NCBI GenBank assembly: GCA_938024995.1
Contig: CALJDU010000006.1
Coordinates: 147,052-211,051, forward strand
From: an uncultured bacterium
GTDB taxonomy: Bacteria > Myxococcota_A > Polyangia > Polyangiales > Houyiibacteriaceae
DNA: 64,000 nucleotides
Direction of reading: 5' to 3'
The translations under genes and the position numbers were made by a program. Shown one piece after another: positions 52,912 to 62,694 of the stretch. Position 1 is the stretch's first letter, and each line of letters opens with the position of its first letter. The notes below the pieces were generated by a model. That model saw only the letters and a list, made by a program, of their open reading frames with translations, was not told the origin of the DNA and made no database searches.

Positions 52912-53979
52912 TCAACCGCGGAGCAGCTCTACCGCGCGCAGGACGTTGCCGCCGAGGATCTTCCCAATGCGTTCGCTCGACCATCCACGGCGAAGCATCA
53001 GCTCGACCAGTTTCGGCATCTCGCGCGGCGTCGGGATATCCGGAGGAGGCACGATCGCGCCATCGTAGTCTGTGCCGATCGAGGCGTGGTCTTCTCCCAC
53101 CGTCTCGATAATGTGCTCGATGTGGTCGATGATGTGGCTCGCGGTCACGCCGCGTTTTCCGAGGAAGCTCGCCTGGAACATGACGCCGATGGTCCCGCCG
53201 GTGTCGGCGACCGCGCGCATCTGCTCGTCGGTGATGTTGCGCCAGTGCTCGTAGACGCCAGCGATCCCGGTGTGCGTCACGATGAGCGGTTGTGACTTGT
53301 CGTGAACCTCGACCGCGTCGAAGAAGCCGCGGCGAGAGATGTGCGCGAGGTCGACGAAGATCTTCTTCTCGTTGAGGCGCCGCACGTAGTCGCGACCGAG
53401 ACTCGTGAGACCGTCTCTGCCGCCGAGTCGCGACGCGGGCGAGCTGGTGACGCCGAGGTTCGAGTTGGACAGGTGCACGAGCGTGACGCGCAGGACGTCG
53501 CCATCTTTCAGGTGGTCGAGATCGTCGCGATGATGGCTGAGCGCGTTCCCGCCTTGGATGCCGATGAAGGCGCCGTGCAGACCCTCTGCTCGCGCCGCGC
53601 GGTACTCGGCCGCGGTGCGAACATGGCGATAGTGGGAGGAGGCGTTGGCGAGCTCCCGCTTGAGGCGCGCGAGGTTCTTCACGAAGAGCGGGGTGCGCAC
53701 ACGTGACGGCAAGAACGGGTTCGTCGTGATGATCCAGGTCGCACCGGTCAGCCCGGCTTCGAGCGCGCGGGGGAAGTCGCAGTGGCTGTAGAACGCGCGA
53801 CCGAAGAGCCCGAGGTTGTGCTTCTTGTGGAGGTTGTAGCCGAAGATGCGTGTCCAGATGAAGCTGTCGAGGTGCAGGTCGATAACGTCGGACGCGAGGT
53901 AGAGCGACATCGCTTCGCTGCTGATCCCGAGCTCATTCGCGTACGCGTTCGGATCGTCGTGGGGGTCGGCAAACTGCAT
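52912..53979 (-). CDS. Dipeptidase (peptidase M19, membrane dipeptidase family)
   Basis: SDVIDLHLDSFIW; GIQGGNALSH; VTLVHLSNSNLG; VDLAHISRRGFFDAV; PLIVTHTGIAGV; IGTDYDGAIVPP. Confidence 0.92.
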   Translation of the reverse strand: MQFADPHDDPNAYANELGISSEAMSLYLASDVIDLHLDSFIWTRIFGYNLHKKHNLGLFGRAFYSHCDFPRALEAGLTGATWIITTNPFLPSRVRTPLFVKNLARLKRELANASSHYRHVRTAAEYRAARAEGLHGAFIGIQGGNALSHHRDDLDHLKDGDVLRVTLVHLSNSNLGVTSSPASRLGGRDGLTSLGRDYVRRLNEKKIFVDLAHISRRGFFDAVEVHDKSQPLIVTHTGIAGVYEHWRNITDEQMRAVADTGGTIGVMFQASFLGKRGVTASHIIDHIEHIIETVGEDHASIGTDYDGAIVPPPDIPTPREMPKLVELMLRRGWSSERIGKILGGNVLRAVELLRG

Positions 53980-54038
53980 GGCGCAACGGTACAACCGAAC
54001 GTACCGGCTGGTTAGTGCTTGGTGTCCTTCGCAGCCCG

Positions 54039-55766
54039 CTAGAGCGCGCGGAGCCGGCGGGTGAGCCGGACCATGGCGCGTCGCTTCTTCCAGCCGCGCG
54101 TCCGCGGATACTGCGCTTGGACGTACGGGAGCGCAGCTCTTCCCCAGCCCGCGCGGATGGCGCCGAACCCCTCAAGGAACTCGTCGTCGTCCGCGCCCTG
54201 AATGACCCGAACCAGATCCGAAAGCGCGCGCGGATCGGAAGCGGTGGCCCTCGCGTCCTGGTGCACGGCGGAGCGGTAACGCTCGAGCGCGGACTTGTAC
54301 CAACCGAGGTGCATGAAGAGCCGCGCGAGCACGAGGTGCGTGCGAACGTCGCTTCGGTGCTCGCGCGCGTAGCGAAGGAGCGGCCGGACGTCGGCGCGCT
54401 GCTCGAAGGTGTCGTTGCGCGCGATCCGGTCCATCGTGGTCTCGAGCAGATCCGGGAGCGTCTCGCGAAGCGGTCCTTGTGAACGGTTGGCGATCGCGAC
54501 GTAGTTCACGGAAGCGGGCGCGGAGGGAATAAAGCGACCCTCGATAACCTCGCCTTCAATGCGTCCATCCGCGGCGACTGGCGCGGGCGCTTCTTCTGGC
54601 GGCGCTTCTTCGGCTTCTTCGGCTTCTTCGGCCTCAGCGGCTTCTTCGGGAGCGACTTCTTCGGACGGCGGTTCTTCAGGCGTGGCTTCGGCAGCTTCTT
54701 CCTCGGCCTCTTCCGGCGGGAGTGTTGGCACCGATGCTTCTTCAGGCGTGTTCGTCTCGACGTTCGCGACGTTGTCGACCGTCTCGTTGGTCACGTCCGC
54801 GGCGGGCTCGCTCCTTGGCCACAGGAACCAAGCGAGACCGACGACCGCGGCGATCGCGAGCATCAAGGGCACGCGCGAGGTGTCCGGCGCGGGCGCTTTG
54901 TCTGCCGCGGGCGCTTTGTCTGCCGCCACGGGAGGCGCGGACGAGGGCTTGTCGACGGATTCGGTTGCTTCGGCTTCGCGAAGCTTGATCTCGCGGAACG
55001 CGAACTGCGCTTCCTCGATGTCGTCGAAGCGGCGCCGCTCCGGGTTGTCGATCGCCTTTTTGATCCACTCGCCGAGACCGGTGTAGGCGTCGAAGTGATA
55101 GCTCCGAATCTTGCCGTGGGGCTCACGGCCAGTCGCGGCGTAACGCAGGACCTGCGCGATGGAGACCTGGTCGCTCGCGAAGTCAGCGCGCTGCTGCTCG
55201 ACCTCCGGCGCGCGGAACCGGGTGGTGTACTTGCCTGGATCTTGCGGATGACCTTCGCGTTGTTGAACCAGGAGCTGAATGCCGAGGCCCACCACGAAGA
55301 TCCCATCCGCGCCGGCGATGATGTTCCGAGGTGTTAGGTCTCCGTGCCAAACGCCAGCCGAGTGCGCAGAGGCGGTGACGGCGATCAGTTCGTAGCCGAG
55401 GTTGAGCACGTCCTCCGGCTCAACGGCTCCCGCTTCGATCGTCGTGAAGAGCGGGTCTGCGTCGATCCACTTGTAGGCGATGTACGGGACGTCATGCAGG
55501 ACCCCGTAGTCAACGACCGGCACCAGACCTTCTTCACGGATCTTCGCGATGTGTCCGAGCACCTCAAGAACCAGGTCCGCCTCTTCGTCGATCGAGCAGT
55601 CCACCGGAACCGTGGCCAGGACGACCTTCGTTCCTTCGTCTAGACCATCGACGCCAGCGGCGATCGCTTCGTACATCAACGCGGTGCCGCCCCATGAAGA
55701 GGGCTCGCCCACCTCATAGCGACCCTCGAAGAGTTCGCTTAGCGCCTTTTGGGTGTCGCTCGACAC
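54039..55766 (-). CDS. Pseudokinase-like membrane protein: kinase-fold domain, TM, Glu/Ala-rich linker, TPR-like C-terminus
   Basis: HGDLTPRNIIAGADGIFVVGLGI in place of HRD...DFG; no VAIK Lys (VVLATV); TM LMLAIAAVVGLAWFLWP; acidic linker. Confidence 0.75.
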   Translation of the reverse strand: MSSDTQKALSELFEGRYEVGEPSSWGGTALMYEAIAAGVDGLDEGTKVVLATVPVDCSIDEEADLVLEVLGHIAKIREEGLVPVVDYGVLHDVPYIAYKWIDADPLFTTIEAGAVEPEDVLNLGYELIAVTASAHSAGVWHGDLTPRNIIAGADGIFVVGLGIQLLVQQREGHPQDPGKYTTRFRAPEVEQQRADFASDQVSIAQVLRYAATGREPHGKIRSYHFDAYTGLGEWIKKAIDNPERRRFDDIEEAQFAFREIKLREAEATESVDKPSSAPPVAADKAPAADKAPAPDTSRVPLMLAIAAVVGLAWFLWPRSEPAADVTNETVDNVANVETNTPEEASVPTLPPEEAEEEAAEATPEEPPSEEVAPEEAAEAEEAEEAEEAPPEEAPAPVAADGRIEGEVIEGRFIPSAPASVNYVAIANRSQGPLRETLPDLLETTMDRIARNDTFEQRADVRPLLRYAREHRSDVRTHLVLARLFMHLGWYKSALERYRSAVHQDARATASDPRALSDLVRVIQGADDDEFLEGFGAIRAGWGRAALPYVQAQYPRTRGWKKRRAMVRLTRRLRAL

Positions 55767-55823
55767 GCGCGGAGGATATCGGCGCGACCCGCGTTGGTCG
55801 AGTCGCGACGGTTTGTCGGAAGC

Positions 55824-58800
55824 TTAGGGCTGAGGAACGAAGGTGAAGCGCGCGTTCGCGCCCGCGATCACCTGCTCAGGTGTGAGGCGCATTGGGGTGG
55901 TCTGATTCGCGAGCCAGTCCTGCGCTTGGTCCGCGAAGTGCGGCGAAGCGGGTCGACCCGACTGACCGCCCGGCAAGGTGTTTTGACCCGTGGTCTCATC
56001 TCCCCGAACGGCCACGACCATCCGGAACACGGGGATGGAGCCAAACGTGAAGTCCGTTGGGGAGAACCCGTTGTTGGCCGCGTCGACCACGAAGTTGTCT
56101 CCGCCTCGCGGGAAGCCAGGGAGACCGAAACGTGGATCGTCTTCGTTCAGATCAGGCGCGAGGGGCAACCGCTCCGGCGTGATCGAGAAGCGGTCGACCA
56201 AGAAGCCGAACATGTCGTCGCCGTCGAGGAAGTCACCGATGAGCGCGTCGAAGCGAGTGTGATGGCGCAGGCCCCAGAGCCACTGGTCCCACTCGCCGAT
56301 CCCGTCACCCGTACCAAAGCCTCCGGCGCCAGGACCGGTGGGCGAAGAGCGCAAGAAGGCGAGCGCTTCATCCAGCGCGAGGAGCGCATCTTCGGTCGCG
56401 GTCTCGATCTCGTCGGTCCCGAGCACATCGAAGAACGCTGACTCGTTGGTGTCAGGGTTGAACGAGGCGAGCTCGAGCGGGTTGCCTTCGCCGCGCCCGC
56501 GGATCCAGCGCGTGAGCAGGCGCATCCGTCCGCCGCTCCCGGTCGGGGTCAGCGTTCCTCCGGGGAAGCGTTCGTCGCCGAGCACTTTTCGCTCAAAGCG
56601 TCCGAGCCAGGCGTTGAAGATCATCGTCGCGACCGCGTCTCGTCGGTCCGCTTCGGTGGGCTCTTCGTAGAAGGTCGCGACGCCGGAGCGCGCGAGGAAA
56701 CCGCGGTCGCGCCACTCGATGAGCCGGCGCTCGACCTCGTCGTAGTCCGCGTTTGCGTTTCTCCATAGCTCCGCCAGGCGCGCCTCGACGCTGCCGCCGG
56801 CGGGATCGGTCTCAGACGCCGCGCGCGCGTCAGCGATGCCCTCAAGGATCAGCCCGGTCATCATCGCGCCGAGCGGGGAGCGCACGTCGGCCTGGAGCTC
56901 CGCCATGTCGCTTACGTCGTGGTCTTCGCTCGCGCGGAGCCGGTCATCGATCCGCGTCGCGCGGAAGTCCTCGTGCCACGGGCCGCCGATGTAGAAAGGA
57001 TCGTTCTCGAGGTCGTTGTCTTGGGCCATCGTGCCCGGGTCGTTGTTGGCGGTGACGACGAAGCCTCGTCCGGGCGCGACCGCGGCGGGGTAACGATCAC
57101 GCGGGACGACGCAACGGTGCGGGGCCGTTACGCTCTCATCCACGCGGCCGTCGTCGCTGAGCGGGAGTTCGAAGCCGCGGAAGCGCGTCCCATCGATCAA
57201 CAGACGTGGGTCGGCTCCGTCGGCGAAGCGCCCATCGTCTCCGCGCAGATGCTCACGGCAGGGCATGACTTGGTAGGGCAGGTACGCCACGTCACCGCTT
57301 GAGTCCGCGGCGACGACGTTCTGCGAGTAGCCGACCAAGGCGTCGCTCCTCTCCTGCATCTCCCTGACCGTACGCGCGTGGCCCCACTCTTCGAGCGTGA
57401 GGCCAAAGTTGGGACCGTCGAGCGGGGTGTAGTCGAAGCTGACCGCGCGGATGACGCCGTCGCCGTCGAGGTCTTGGGGCACGACGAAGTCGGACAAGAG
57501 CATGACCTTGAACTCACCGTCGGCGACCGCTTCGTCTTCGGTGACGACGCGCCCTTCGATCGCGGTGATCAAGCGACCGTCAAACGTGGCGACGCGGTTC
57601 ACGCGAACGGTTCGGCCGACGCTGGAGAGCGAAGGGCGGTCGGCGATCTCGTAGACCTCTTCGACGAGCGTGACCGGTCGCTCTTCCCCGAGGTAGCGGG
57701 TCGCGCGAGGCGCGCCGTTGTCGTCGAGGAGCAGCTCGTCTTCAAACCAGTCGGTGATGTCTCCGAAGAACTGCGTCTGGTTCCACGCCACGTCGCCGTT
57801 CGTGCCGACCGCCATGAGCGGCACGCCGGGGAACGCCAGACCCACCTGTCGCGTGTCGCCGCCGCCCAAGAGCTTCGTGTCAACGCCCATGCGGAAGAAG
57901 AGCGTCGGCACGGTGCCGGGAAGGTGACCGTCGCCGCAGAGCATCGCGGCGCCATCGGAAGACCGGCTCCCCGCGACCGCCCAGGCGTTCGAGCCGAAGC
58001 CGTCGACGCGGTGCAAGCGCTCTTGAATCCCTGCGAGGCGATCCGCGAGACGCGCGAGCGTGACCTCAGGAAGGACCGCGCGTCGGCGCTCGAGCGGTGA
58101 CCGCGGCGGGACCGGGTCGATGATCGGCAAGGCGTCTCCGCTCTCGCTTCCCCAACCCCCTGCCGACGCGTAGCCCTCGCTGTTCGTCACGCGGTCAAAC
58201 GCATCGAGCAGTCCGGCGTGGCGAAGCGCTTGAAGCGGCGCGCCGTCGAAGTGATCCGCGAGCTGTCGCTGGGCGCGTGCGTGGCCCACATCCGTCGTCT
58301 CGTAACCGAGGCTGTAGGTGACCGCGGCGGCCACCGCGGAGACATCGCGCAAGGTGAAAGGCTCAAGCAACGCCGGTACGCGAACCCCAAAGAGCGGCGC
58401 GGCCAACGAGTACTCCTCGGGCGGCAGCTCTTCGCGATCACCGACCGCTTCGATGTAGGCGTTCACGCCCTCGACGAACGCTTGGTAGCGCGCGCGCTGG
58501 GTACCCGTAAACCGAGCGAGCGCGGTGTCGACCACGACGGTCATCCCGGTGCCGCGCGACTCCATGTCGATCTCAAGGGCCGCGTCTCCGAGGAGCGCGC
58601 TGAGCCGCCCCGTCGACAAGCGCCGCGCCATGTCCATCTCGAAGAAGCGATCACGCGCGACGATGTAGCCGAGCAGGCGCGCCGCGTCCTCGCGGTTCTC
58701 CGCGTAGACATGCGGCACATCGTTCTCGGTAAAGACGATGTAGCCCGGCGCGCTCAGGCCAGGCATCGAGATGCGACGGGTCTCGTCGACCGCGCCGATC

Positions 58801-58979
58801 ACGGGCGGCGGTTCAAGGTCCGCGTCCGGACCGTCCGCGCTGTCGATCGCGCCATCGGTCGTGTCGCCCGAGTTCGTGTCCGAAGAGGCGTCCGCGGGAG
58901 CGTCATCGTCGCCACACCCGGCGACGAGCAGCGAAGCGAGAAGAAAGGGCAGGGCGCAGGGGGCGAGCGGGCGAAGCAT
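55824..58979 (-). CDS. Penicillin acylase-family (Ntn hydrolase) lipoprotein
   Basis: Lipobox SLLVAGCGDDD; ENDVPHVYAENREDAARLLGYIVARDRFFEMDMARRLSTGRLSALLG; putative autocatalytic site DGFGSNAWAVAGSRS; GFVVTANNDPG. Confidence 0.93.
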   Translation of the reverse strand: MLRPLAPCALPFLLASLLVAGCGDDDAPADASSDTNSGDTTDGAIDSADGPDADLEPPPVIGAVDETRRISMPGLSAPGYIVFTENDVPHVYAENREDAARLLGYIVARDRFFEMDMARRLSTGRLSALLGDAALEIDMESRGTGMTVVVDTALARFTGTQRARYQAFVEGVNAYIEAVGDREELPPEEYSLAAPLFGVRVPALLEPFTLRDVSAVAAAVTYSLGYETTDVGHARAQRQLADHFDGAPLQALRHAGLLDAFDRVTNSEGYASAGGWGSESGDALPIIDPVPPRSPLERRRAVLPEVTLARLADRLAGIQERLHRVDGFGSNAWAVAGSRSSDGAAMLCGDGHLPGTVPTLFFRMGVDTKLLGGGDTRQVGLAFPGVPLMAVGTNGDVAWNQTQFFGDITDWFEDELLLDDNGAPRATRYLGEERPVTLVEEVYEIADRPSLSSVGRTVRVNRVATFDGRLITAIEGRVVTEDEAVADGEFKVMLLSDFVVPQDLDGDGVIRAVSFDYTPLDGPNFGLTLEEWGHARTVREMQERSDALVGYSQNVVAADSSGDVAYLPYQVMPCREHLRGDDGRFADGADPRLLIDGTRFRGFELPLSDDGRVDESVTAPHRCVVPRDRYPAAVAPGRGFVVTANNDPGTMAQDNDLENDPFYIGGPWHEDFRATRIDDRLRASEDHDVSDMAELQADVRSPLGAMMTGLILEGIADARAASETDPAGGSVEARLAELWRNANADYDEVERRLIEWRDRGFLARSGVATFYEEPTEADRRDAVATMIFNAWLGRFERKVLGDERFPGGTLTPTGSGGRMRLLTRWIRGRGEGNPLELASFNPDTNESAFFDVLGTDEIETATEDALLALDEALAFLRSSPTGPGAGGFGTGDGIGEWDQWLWGLRHHTRFDALIGDFLDGDDMFGFLVDRFSITPERLPLAPDLNEDDPRFGLPGFPRGGDNFVVDAANNGFSPTDFTFGSIPVFRMVVAVRGDETTGQNTLPGGQSGRPASPHFADQAQDWLANQTTPMRLTPEQVIAGANARFTFVPQP

Positions 58980-59013
58980 GCCGGACGCTACCGCGGTGAG
59001 CGCCCGGTTCAAG

Positions 59014-59643
59014 CTATGACGTGCGATCCAGTGGTGCGTCGAAGAGATCGACGCCGCCGATCAGGTGCCCCATCCGCTTCTCTTTCGCGTCCAGGTAGTG
59101 CTCGCTGAGCTTGTGGGGCGTGACGACGTGCGGGACGCGGCGAGCGATCGTGATGCCCTCACGCTCGAGCGCAACCATCTTCGCTGGGTTGTTGGTCATG
59201 AGCGCGATCGAGCGCACCTCGAGGTCGCGGAGAATGTCCGCGGCGGCGGTGTAGTGCCGCAGGTCATCTCCCAGACCCAGCGCGCGATTGGCGTCCACCG
59301 TGTCGAGCCCCTGTTCTTGCAGCGCGTAGGCCTTCACCTTGTCCCCGAGACCGATCCCGCGGCCTTCTTGGCGAAGGTAGATGACGACGCCCCGTCCAGC
59401 GCGCTCGAGTCTCTCCATCGCGAGCTCAAGTTGGTCACGGCAGTCGCACTTGAGCGAGCCGAAGACCTCGCTCGTCAGGCACTCGCTGTGCACCCGGGTC
59501 ATCACTTGCTCACCGCGGATATCGCCGCGAACGAGCGCGACGTGCTCCTTCATCTCCCGGCCGCTTTCATCGCGGTAGACGTGCATGGAGAACGTGCCGA
59601 AGCGGGTGGGAAGGTTGGCTTCAGAGTATCGACGAGTCGCCAC
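59014..59643 (-). CDS. ribA: GTP cyclohydrolase II
   Basis: RVHSECLTSEVFGSLKCDCRDQLELAM; YLRQEGRGIGLGDKVKAYALQEQGLDTVDANRALGL; TNNPAKMVALEREGI. Confidence 0.95.
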   Translation of the reverse strand: MATRRYSEANLPTRFGTFSMHVYRDESGREMKEHVALVRGDIRGEQVMTRVHSECLTSEVFGSLKCDCRDQLELAMERLERAGRGVVIYLRQEGRGIGLGDKVKAYALQEQGLDTVDANRALGLGDDLRHYTAAADILRDLEVRSIALMTNNPAKMVALEREGITIARRVPHVVTPHKLSEHYLDAKEKRMGHLIGGVDLFDAPLDRTS

Positions 59644-59714
59644 GGCGGGAACATAGGCGCAGGAGCACCTCCGTCAAGCTTCGCGGTGTGTCGCGGGCGT
59701 GTTAGGAACAAGAC

Positions 59715-61211
59715 ATGAGCGGCGCGCTGCGATCGGATCTCGCTACGTTCTGCCGCGCGTCGGACTCGACCGCGGACCGCGCGGCTTATGCGCGCGACCT
59801 GTGGCCGAGGCAGCAGATCGTCACCCGCGCCGGAACCGCGATGCCGTCGCCGCCGGCGGTGGTCGTCTGGCCGGAGAGCACTCAAGACGTTCAAGCGATC
59901 CTCCGGTTCGCCAGTGAGCGGCAGATCCCGGTCGTGCCCTTTGGTGCCGGGAGCGGGGTGTGCGGCGGGATCTTGCCGAGCGACGAGACCATCGTGCTCG
60001 ACACGAAGAAGATGCGCGCGGTGTCGATCGATCGCGACGCCAGCGAGGTCACCGCGCAGAGCGGGATCATCGGTCAGCATCTCGAGGACGCGCTCGCGCA
60101 GGCGGGGCTCACGCTGGGCCACTTCCCTTCGTCGATCTACTGCTCAACGCTGGGCGGGTGGATCGCGGCGCGTTCCGCAGGGCAGTGCTCGGGTCGCTAC
60201 GGAAAGATCGAGGACATGGTCAAGCGGCTCACCGTCGTCGACGGAACCGGAGCGCTTCATCACGGTGAGCGCGGCGGCGAGAACGCGGCGCTGCTCCCGC
60301 TCTTCATTGGGAGCGAGGGCATCCTCGGCGTCGTGACGGAGGCGTCGCTCGCGATCGCGGAAGTGCGCGGGCGGGCGTTCGCGTCGTTCATGTGCCCGAG
60401 CACCGACGCGGGGCTGACCGCGATTCGTCGTATCTACCAAGCGGGCCTGCGCCCAGCCGTCGCGCGGCTCTACGATCCCTTCGACTCCGTCATCGCGAAA
60501 CGGCTCGGGCACAAGTCGAGCGGGCCGAGCGAGCGGACCGGGCCCAGCTTGGCGAAGCGCCTCGTGGTCCGCGCGATTCGAAAGCCTCAGCTCCTCAACG
60601 AGCTCATCTCGCGCGCGCCCGACAAGATGCTCGGCGGCGCGAAGCTGGTGTTCATGTGGGAAGGCGAACCATCGCTGATCGCCGCGGAGCGTGAAGAGGT
60701 GCAAGCGATCTGCGCAGACGTGCGCGCGACTGACACGGGCGAAGAGCCGGCGCGTTACTGGTTCAAAAATCGTCACAAGGTCAGCTATCGGCAGTCGCCT
60801 TACTTCGCGGCCGGCGCGTTCATCGACACGATGGAGGTCGCGTCGACGTGGTCGCGACTGATGCCGATGTATCGCGCGGTTCGTGAAGCGCTCGCGGGGC
60901 ATGTCTTCGTGATGGCGCACTTCAGTCACGCCTACCCGGACGGTGCGTCCATCTACTTCACGTTCGTCGGGTCCGCGGAGAGCGACGAAGAGGCGCTGCG
61001 CGAATACGACAAGACCTGGGCGTCGGCGCTCGCGGCGGTGGTACGCGCTGGCGGGACGCTCTCCCATCATCACGGGGTCGGCCGGAGCAAAGCGCCGCAG
61101 ATGCGCGCGGAGCAGGGGCACGCGCTGGAGATGGTCAGAGCGCTGAAGCGCGTGATGGATCCCGCGGGCATTTTGAACCGGGGGTCGCTGATTCCGGAGC
61201 CATCGCGATGA
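59715..61211 (+). CDS. FAD-binding oxidase (GlcD / alkyl-DHAP synthase-like)
   Basis: VPFGAGSGVCGGILPSDETIVLDTKKMRAV; C-terminal SHHHGVGRSKAPQM...ALKRVMDPAGILNRG. Confidence 0.9.
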   Translation: MSGALRSDLATFCRASDSTADRAAYARDLWPRQQIVTRAGTAMPSPPAVVVWPESTQDVQAILRFASERQIPVVPFGAGSGVCGGILPSDETIVLDTKKMRAVSIDRDASEVTAQSGIIGQHLEDALAQAGLTLGHFPSSIYCSTLGGWIAARSAGQCSGRYGKIEDMVKRLTVVDGTGALHHGERGGENAALLPLFIGSEGILGVVTEASLAIAEVRGRAFASFMCPSTDAGLTAIRRIYQAGLRPAVARLYDPFDSVIAKRLGHKSSGPSERTGPSLAKRLVVRAIRKPQLLNELISRAPDKMLGGAKLVFMWEGEPSLIAAEREEVQAICADVRATDTGEEPARYWFKNRHKVSYRQSPYFAAGAFIDTMEVASTWSRLMPMYRAVREALAGHVFVMAHFSHAYPDGASIYFTFVGSAESDEEALREYDKTWASALAAVVRAGGTLSHHHGVGRSKAPQMRAEQGHALEMVRALKRVMDPAGILNRGSLIPEPSR

Positions 61212-62095
61212 CGTCGGCGGACGAACATCGCCGAGCGTTCGCCGCGGCCATCCGTAGAGGCGCTCCCGGTTCGTTAGAAGAAGGCGATCGGCTCGCGATC
61301 TTGCCGAGCAATCAGCGCGAGGTGGCCACCGTGCTTCGCATCGCTTCGGAACATCGCGTCGCGCTCGCGGTGCCGGGGAGCGGGCTGCACGACAAAACAG
61401 ATCGCGTCGCGCTCGACCTCCGACGGCTCGACGAGGTCATTCGCTACGACGACACCTCACTTCTGGTTCACGTGGCGTCGGGCTGCACCCTGGCGTCGCT
61501 GGAGCGCTCGCTGCAGAAGCGAGGTTGCTCGCTTCGTCTCGCGAGCCACGTGGGCGCCCAGAGCGTCGGGGAGTGGCTCGCGCGTGGTGCGTTAGGGAGG
61601 CGTCAGCGTGAAGACGATCCGGTCGAGCAGGTCGTCGCGGGTCTGACGTTCGTGACCGCGAGCGGTGAGTCCGTGACCGTGAGGCCTGCGCCGCGCCGCG
61701 CGGTGGGACCGGATCTCGTGAGCGCGATGGTGGGGGGACGAGGGCGCCTCGGCGTGATCACCGCGGCCTGGCTCTCGGTGTCACTCGAACGCCCGCTCAC
61801 GCACGTAGCGATCTTGTTCCCTTCGTTTTCGTTGGCGACCGCGTCACGCGAAGAGCTTCGTCGCGTCGGGGTTCGGGCAGTACAATCGGAAGTGAGCCGC
61901 GCCGCGGAAGGCGGACGCGTCGATTGGTGGCTCGAGCGCCGTGGTGAGGTCGACATCGTGACCAGCATCAGCGAGCAGCATCAGGGCGTATGGATCGAGG
62001 GGCTGGCGAAGATCTCAGGAACGCCGCCGGCGCCTCCGTCTTCGATCGTGTGTTCGCTTGCGCGCGAGCTCGATCCCCACGGGATCCTCTGCTGA
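61208..62095 (+). CDS. FAD-binding protein (GlcE-like), translationally coupled to preceding gene
   Basis: ATGA overlap; ALAVPGSGLHDKTDRVALDLRRLDEVIRYD; LARELDPHGIL. Confidence 0.78.
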   Translation: MTSADEHRRAFAAAIRRGAPGSLEEGDRLAILPSNQREVATVLRIASEHRVALAVPGSGLHDKTDRVALDLRRLDEVIRYDDTSLLVHVASGCTLASLERSLQKRGCSLRLASHVGAQSVGEWLARGALGRRQREDDPVEQVVAGLTFVTASGESVTVRPAPRRAVGPDLVSAMVGGRGRLGVITAAWLSVSLERPLTHVAILFPSFSLATASREELRRVGVRAVQSEVSRAAEGGRVDWWLERRGEVDIVTSISEQHQGVWIEGLAKISGTPPAPPSSIVCSLARELDPHGILC

Positions 62096-62104
62096 CGCCG
62101 AGCC

Positions 62105-62608
62105 CTACTCGCTCGCGGCTTCTGCCGCGTCCGCGGCTTCTGCTGCTTCCGCTGCCTCTTCCGCTTCGTCGGCGGCGATCTCGGCTTCAAGCTCCGCTTC
62201 GACGACTTCCTTTGTGCGGGTCCACTGACCGGTGACGAGCCCGCCGGCAAAGAGGACCATGCAGCCGACGAGCGTGAGCCAGAGCCCGGCGAAGGTGATG
62301 TTGTAGAGGAAACGAGCGGCCTCGAAGACGCCCCAGCTGATCGCGGCTGCGCCGGTGAAGGTCGCGACGCCGGCGGAGATGCGCTTGTACTTCAGGGAGA
62401 GCAGCGCGGAGACGAGCGCCATGATCGGGAGCAAGAACGCGGCGGAGTATTGCGGTCCGAAGCGACTCGCCTCGAGGGCCAAGCGGAAGCCAGAGAACTG
62501 ACCAAGCTCGAAGCCGATCCATGAGGAGAAGAAGCCTCCGATGACGAGGATCGAGCCAGCCAAAACGACGAGGTTCATCCTCTTCACGCGGTTCATGAGA
62601 CGGAGCAT
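62105..62608 (-). CDS. Small membrane protein with Ala/Glu-rich C-terminal tail
   Basis: Four TM-like segments; tail EVVEAELEAEIAADEAEEAAEAAEAADAAEAASE. Confidence 0.7.
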   Translation of the reverse strand: MLRLMNRVKRMNLVVLAGSILVIGGFFSSWIGFELGQFSGFRLALEASRFGPQYSAAFLLPIMALVSALLSLKYKRISAGVATFTGAAAISWGVFEAARFLYNITFAGLWLTLVGCMVLFAGGLVTGQWTRTKEVVEAELEAEIAADEAEEAAEAAEAADAAEAASE

Positions 62609-62694
62609 AGAGAAATTGCCGCGTGCTTCGGTGATTTCGCGCTGTGAAACGTGAAATTTGAGTTTCTTTCGGAGAAGGGGAAACCGGCCACGGA

